From NCBI GenBank assembly GCA_025149285.1, contig CP102274.1:6242489-6306488 (forward strand): a stretch of 64,000 bases of DNA, in the 5' to 3' direction. Position numbers and translations under genes: made by a program. The notes under the pieces are model-generated. The model worked only from the letters and a program-made list of their open reading frames with translations, searched no databases and had not been told where the DNA came from. This DNA comes from Hungatella hathewayi (GTDB lineage Bacteria > Bacillota > Clostridia > Lachnospirales > Lachnospiraceae). Numbering within the stretch: position 1 is the first letter of the stretch; each line of letters opens with the position of its first letter. Below are positions 61,258 to 64,000 of this stretch, one piece after another.

Positions 61258-63822
61258 TTATGAAGAGAATACTTCTGCCAGCACACTGCAGAGATTTGCC
61301 ATATTGATCGGTTTTGTCACGTGAGCATTCATGCCGGCGGCTAACGCCTTGCTTCTGTCCTCGGAAAAGGCATTGGCTGTCAGGGCAATGATTGGAATCG
61401 TTTCTGCATCAGAGCGATCCAGACCTCGTATAATGGCTGCTGCTTCATATCCGTTCATAACCGGCATCTGAACATCCATCAGAATAAGATCATAATAACC
61501 AGGGGCTGATTGTTCCAGTTTATCTACAGCTTCCTTCCCGTTTCCGGCGCTCTCTGTCAAAGCTCCTTCTATAGACAGAAGCTCTTTTAAAATCTCCTCG
61601 TTAATTTCATTGTCCTCTACAATTAACACTCTCTTTCCAGTAAAATCAAAGCGTTTCGTCTGGCCTCCATTCTGCTCTTTCTTTTCCTCCCGGCATTCCC
61701 CTTCTTCTGCCGTCTCCAACTCTACATCTACAGTAAAAGTACTTCCTTTTCCCAGCGTACTCTCAACGTTGATACTTCCCCCCATCAAATCCAGCATACT
61801 CTTAGCGATGGCCATACCGAGACCGGTTCCCTGCGTATAGCTTCCCTCTTTTTCCTCCATTCTGGTAAAAGGCATAAAAATGGTTTTCAGGAACTCCTCG
61901 GTCATTCCCCTTCCGTCATCCTTTATTACAAACTGATATCTGGCATATCCCTCTTTGCCTGCCTGAAGCTCCGTTACAGAGAATACAATTTGTCCTTGTT
62001 CCGGTGTATATTTTATGGCATTGGACAATATATTCACCAATATACGGCTGAGGCGGAATTCATCTCCAATGAGGCTGTCATGTTTGATACTGCGTTTCTC
62101 CATGTTAAACGAAAGTTTTTTTCCTTTAAACTGCTCCTGAAACATAGATACAATGCCTTCCAGCATGCCCGACAGTGAAAAAATCTTATTTTCAAGCAGC
62201 ATCTTGCCGCTTTCAATCCTTGACATATCAAGGATCTCATCGATCAGCGCCAGCAAATGCCTGGAAGAATACGAGATTTTTTTCATACAGTTTATCACTT
62301 TTTCAGGATCCCCGGCATACTGCTCCGCAATTGCTGCCATACCGAGAATGGCATTCATCGGTGTCCTGATGTCATGGCTCATATTGGAAAGGAAATTACT
62401 TTTCGCTATATTGGCACTATTGGCCGCCATAAGCGCCTGCTCTAAATTTTCGCGCTGCTCCCACTCCTTCGTCATATCAGAGAGATTTGCAATCCACACT
62501 TCTTCAGGACTAAGATAAACAGGGTTAACCTGAAGACGAATCCAGCTTAGATTCCCGTTATTCCTGTTTCTATGCTGATGAATAGAACCCACAAAATCGC
62601 CCTGCCCATCCCAATGGATAAATTCATCCTTGATCCCGGCAATGTCTTCCTCGTCAGTATTTTCTCCCTCCGTAAACAACTGTTCAGCCTCCTGGCGGCT
62701 CCACCCCATCACGCTTTCAAGATTAGGACTTACATATTCCAGGCAGCCTTCAGTCTTATTATACATCATATAGACTTCATTTCCCCTTTCGATCAAAAGG
62801 TTCAGCATTCTTTCACGGTTGTATACATCGGCATCTCGCTTTCTGTTCGCGAGCTGATTGAGCCGGAAAAATACAATTCCGCTTATGATGATGAGAAGTC
62901 CAACAATTACGGCACATGAAGTAAATACATTTCTGGAAAACCTGTTCATATTTTCCCCGATAATATCTCCGCCCACAAACAGAAGGAGGGTCCATTTGCC
63001 GTTTTCCAGTGGATTGTAGCTGATATATTCCTGATGTCCGTCTTTTGTATAAACCGTTACTCCGCTGGTGCCGCTGTCCATCGCATCCTGTATTACTTCA
63101 GCACTCTTTTTTCCATCCTTTGATGCATACTCCAGATAACTAAAAATATTATAATCCTTAATTGCATTGTCAGCCTGGGTATTAAACAGCCTGCTTCCAT
63201 TCTGGTCAATAACGTAGCATATTCCTTTCCTTTCAAAGGCTGATATGGTTAATATCTCTAAAATGTTATCCAACTTATATTCAAGCGCTATGGCTGAAAT
63301 ATTCTCAGAGCCCGCCTGTTTCTTCTCCACCGGAATTGCAAAAAATAATGTGGCATTCCCATTAATATCTCTTCTTAAAAAAGAGACGTCAGTCCTGTCC
63401 CTTAAAAGAGCAATCGCATTATCCTTTGTTATCAGCCTGCTCTTTTCCCCAAATTCATCACTGCAGTTACCCGCATCATCAATAAGATAAATATGACTGA
63501 ACTTCCATTCTTTCACCAGGTTTTGCCGATATTTTTGAGTGTCAGCCTCTGACATCCGGGTAACACTCAGATCATAATCAATCGTACGCAGAAGGGACCA
63601 ATTCTGATTTAGCTTGGAATTGATATTATCGCTCACCTGATGTGCAATCTCTAATAAATGATATTCATTTTCCTTTCTTGCATTATTCTCCATATTTTTT
63701 AAGAATACTGTCATCAGGAAAATGATGCCTGATATGGCAAGTAAGATTCCTGTTACGGTGACATTGCGTATGCGTTTATACTTATCATTACTGATATCCT
63801 TCTCTTTTTTCTTCAGTATCAT
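61258..63822 (-). CDS. Membrane hybrid sensor histidine kinase (extracytoplasmic sensor, PAS, kinase, receiver)
   Basis: An 854-residue kinase. TM1 is at ~23-42, an extracytoplasmic, probably dCache-like sensor domain spans ~45-290, and TM2 (CAVIVGLLIIISGIVFF) is near 300-320. A PAS domain follows (~345-465), then HisKA with SNMSHDIRTPMNAILGMA, HATPase (LSNAIKYT, DDGRGM, GTGLGMA) and a C-terminal receiver (LIVEDNEINEE, MDVQMPVMNGYEAA). It lies 42 nt after the partial gene at the right edge and is probably co-transcribed with it. There is no response regulator with a DNA-binding domain next to it. Confidence 0.9.
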   Translation of the reverse strand: MILKKKEKDISNDKYKRIRNVTVTGILLAISGIIFLMTVFLKNMENNARKENEYHLLEIAHQVSDNINSKLNQNWSLLRTIDYDLSVTRMSEADTQKYRQNLVKEWKFSHIYLIDDAGNCSDEFGEKSRLITKDNAIALLRDRTDVSFLRRDINGNATLFFAIPVEKKQAGSENISAIALEYKLDNILEILTISAFERKGICYVIDQNGSRLFNTQADNAIKDYNIFSYLEYASKDGKKSAEVIQDAMDSGTSGVTVYTKDGHQEYISYNPLENGKWTLLLFVGGDIIGENMNRFSRNVFTSCAVIVGLLIIISGIVFFRLNQLANRKRDADVYNRERMLNLLIERGNEVYMMYNKTEGCLEYVSPNLESVMGWSRQEAEQLFTEGENTDEEDIAGIKDEFIHWDGQGDFVGSIHQHRNRNNGNLSWIRLQVNPVYLSPEEVWIANLSDMTKEWEQRENLEQALMAANSANIAKSNFLSNMSHDIRTPMNAILGMAAIAEQYAGDPEKVINCMKKISYSSRHLLALIDEILDMSRIESGKMLLENKIFSLSGMLEGIVSMFQEQFKGKKLSFNMEKRSIKHDSLIGDEFRLSRILVNILSNAIKYTPEQGQIVFSVTELQAGKEGYARYQFVIKDDGRGMTEEFLKTIFMPFTRMEEKEGSYTQGTGLGMAIAKSMLDLMGGSINVESTLGKGSTFTVDVELETAEEGECREEKKEQNGGQTKRFDFTGKRVLIVEDNEINEEILKELLSIEGALTESAGNGKEAVDKLEQSAPGYYDLILMDVQMPVMNGYEAAAIIRGLDRSDAETIPIIALTANAFSEDRSKALAAGMNAHVTKPINMANLCSVLAEVFSS

Positions 63823-63864
63823 ATATTTTCCAACTTTTTCTTTTGTATAGTAGTAACCCCGTGT

Positions 63865-64000
63865 TTATTCTGAATGGCTCAGAAGATCATTCATCAAATC
63901 CAGCGCGCCTTCAGCAGAAAAATGATTTTCCAGCATTTCATCAACAGTGATTTTCGAAATTTCAAAAAATTCTTCAGAGCCCAGACGAATATATGTACGG
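63865..64000 (-). CDS. C-terminal end of an unidentified gene (runs off right edge)
   Basis: Only the last ~45 residues are present, ending YIRLGSEEFFEISK..LENHFSAEGALDLMNDLLSHSE and a TAA. I cannot assign a family from this fragment. It is acidic and helical, without hydrophobic segments. It precedes the membrane hybrid kinase by 42 nt on the same strand, so it may encode a co-operating protein. Confidence 0.6.
   Translation of the reverse strand, partial: RTYIRLGSEEFFEISKITVDEMLENHFSAEGALDLMNDLLSHSE

Noticed and set aside
1..64000. tRNA, rRNA, CRISPR arrays, prophage genes
   Set aside because: Looked for on both strands by eye; no cloverleaf, rRNA core sequence, regular repeat-spacer array or phage structural gene was seen.

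Overview
The window looks like a chromosomal segment of an anaerobic gut Firmicute, most likely a Clostridia/Lachnospiraceae-type organism (inference). The support is strong AGGAGG ribosome sites, frequent TTG/GTG starts, YesMN two-component systems, a group IIC intron, a biotin-dependent Na+-pumping decarboxylase and many small-molecule transporters. No tRNA, rRNA, CRISPR array or phage region was seen. Most genes are on the minus strand. The plus-strand exceptions are regulators, one sensor kinase and two short transporter/hydrolase groups.

Region 1 (1-4.3 kb): a MarR regulator with the start of an ABC exporter, then a cation/proton antiporter. The antiporter is preceded by a promoter, a fluoride (crcB-type) riboswitch aptamer and an intrinsic terminator. 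A complete 1.9-kb group IIC intron with its reverse transcriptase is inserted exactly at the end of that terminator's U-tract, between the switch and its gene. Region 2 (4.3-11.5 kb): a YesMN two-component system, a sugar ABC importer and a cytoplasmic Cys-type sulfatase, which suggests import and intracellular desulfation of a sulfated glycan. Region 3 (11.6-16.3 kb): a MerR regulator with a classical 19-bp-spacer promoter, an AlkZ-like winged-helix protein, an esterase and a DbpA-type RNA helicase.

Region 4 (16.4-25.6 kb): a five-gene decarboxylase operon (MdcA-type CoA-transferase, carboxyltransferase, gamma, biotin carrier, Na+-pumping beta subunit). Next to it, on the other strand, are a LysR regulator and then a 30-codon leader ORF coupled to an SLC13-family anion transporter and a nitrilase. 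Together they suggest uptake of a malonate-like acid or a nitrile precursor, hydrolysis, CoA activation and Na+-pumping decarboxylation. Region 5 (25.7-29.8 kb): a soluble hybrid sensor kinase convergent with an orphan TRAP-type binding lipoprotein.

Region 6 (29.9-46.4 kb) is the most unusual part. It is an apparent 13-gene, 15-kb operon controlled by a divergent LysR regulator. It encodes an oligopeptide-type ABC importer, a small membrane protein, three divergent neutral-ceramidase-like hydrolases, a type-B carboxylesterase, a Gfo/Idh/MocA oxidoreductase, an MFS permease and a MATE exporter. The esterase has Ala in place of the nucleophilic Ser, and one ceramidase-like paralogue has lost expected metal ligands. 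I do not recognise this gene set as a described pathway.

Region 7 (46.4-64 kb): a relic AraC gene, an unknown protein, a TetR-controlled heterodimeric ABC exporter, an NSS-family Na+ symporter with a choloylglycine-hydrolase-family amidase, a YyaL-type gene broken by a 20-nt insertion in its CxxC motif, a small operon (GNAT, methyltransferase-like, Cys-rich DUF3795 protein), a purine phosphoribosyltransferase/permease pair opposite a LysR gene, a membrane hybrid kinase and the end of one more gene.
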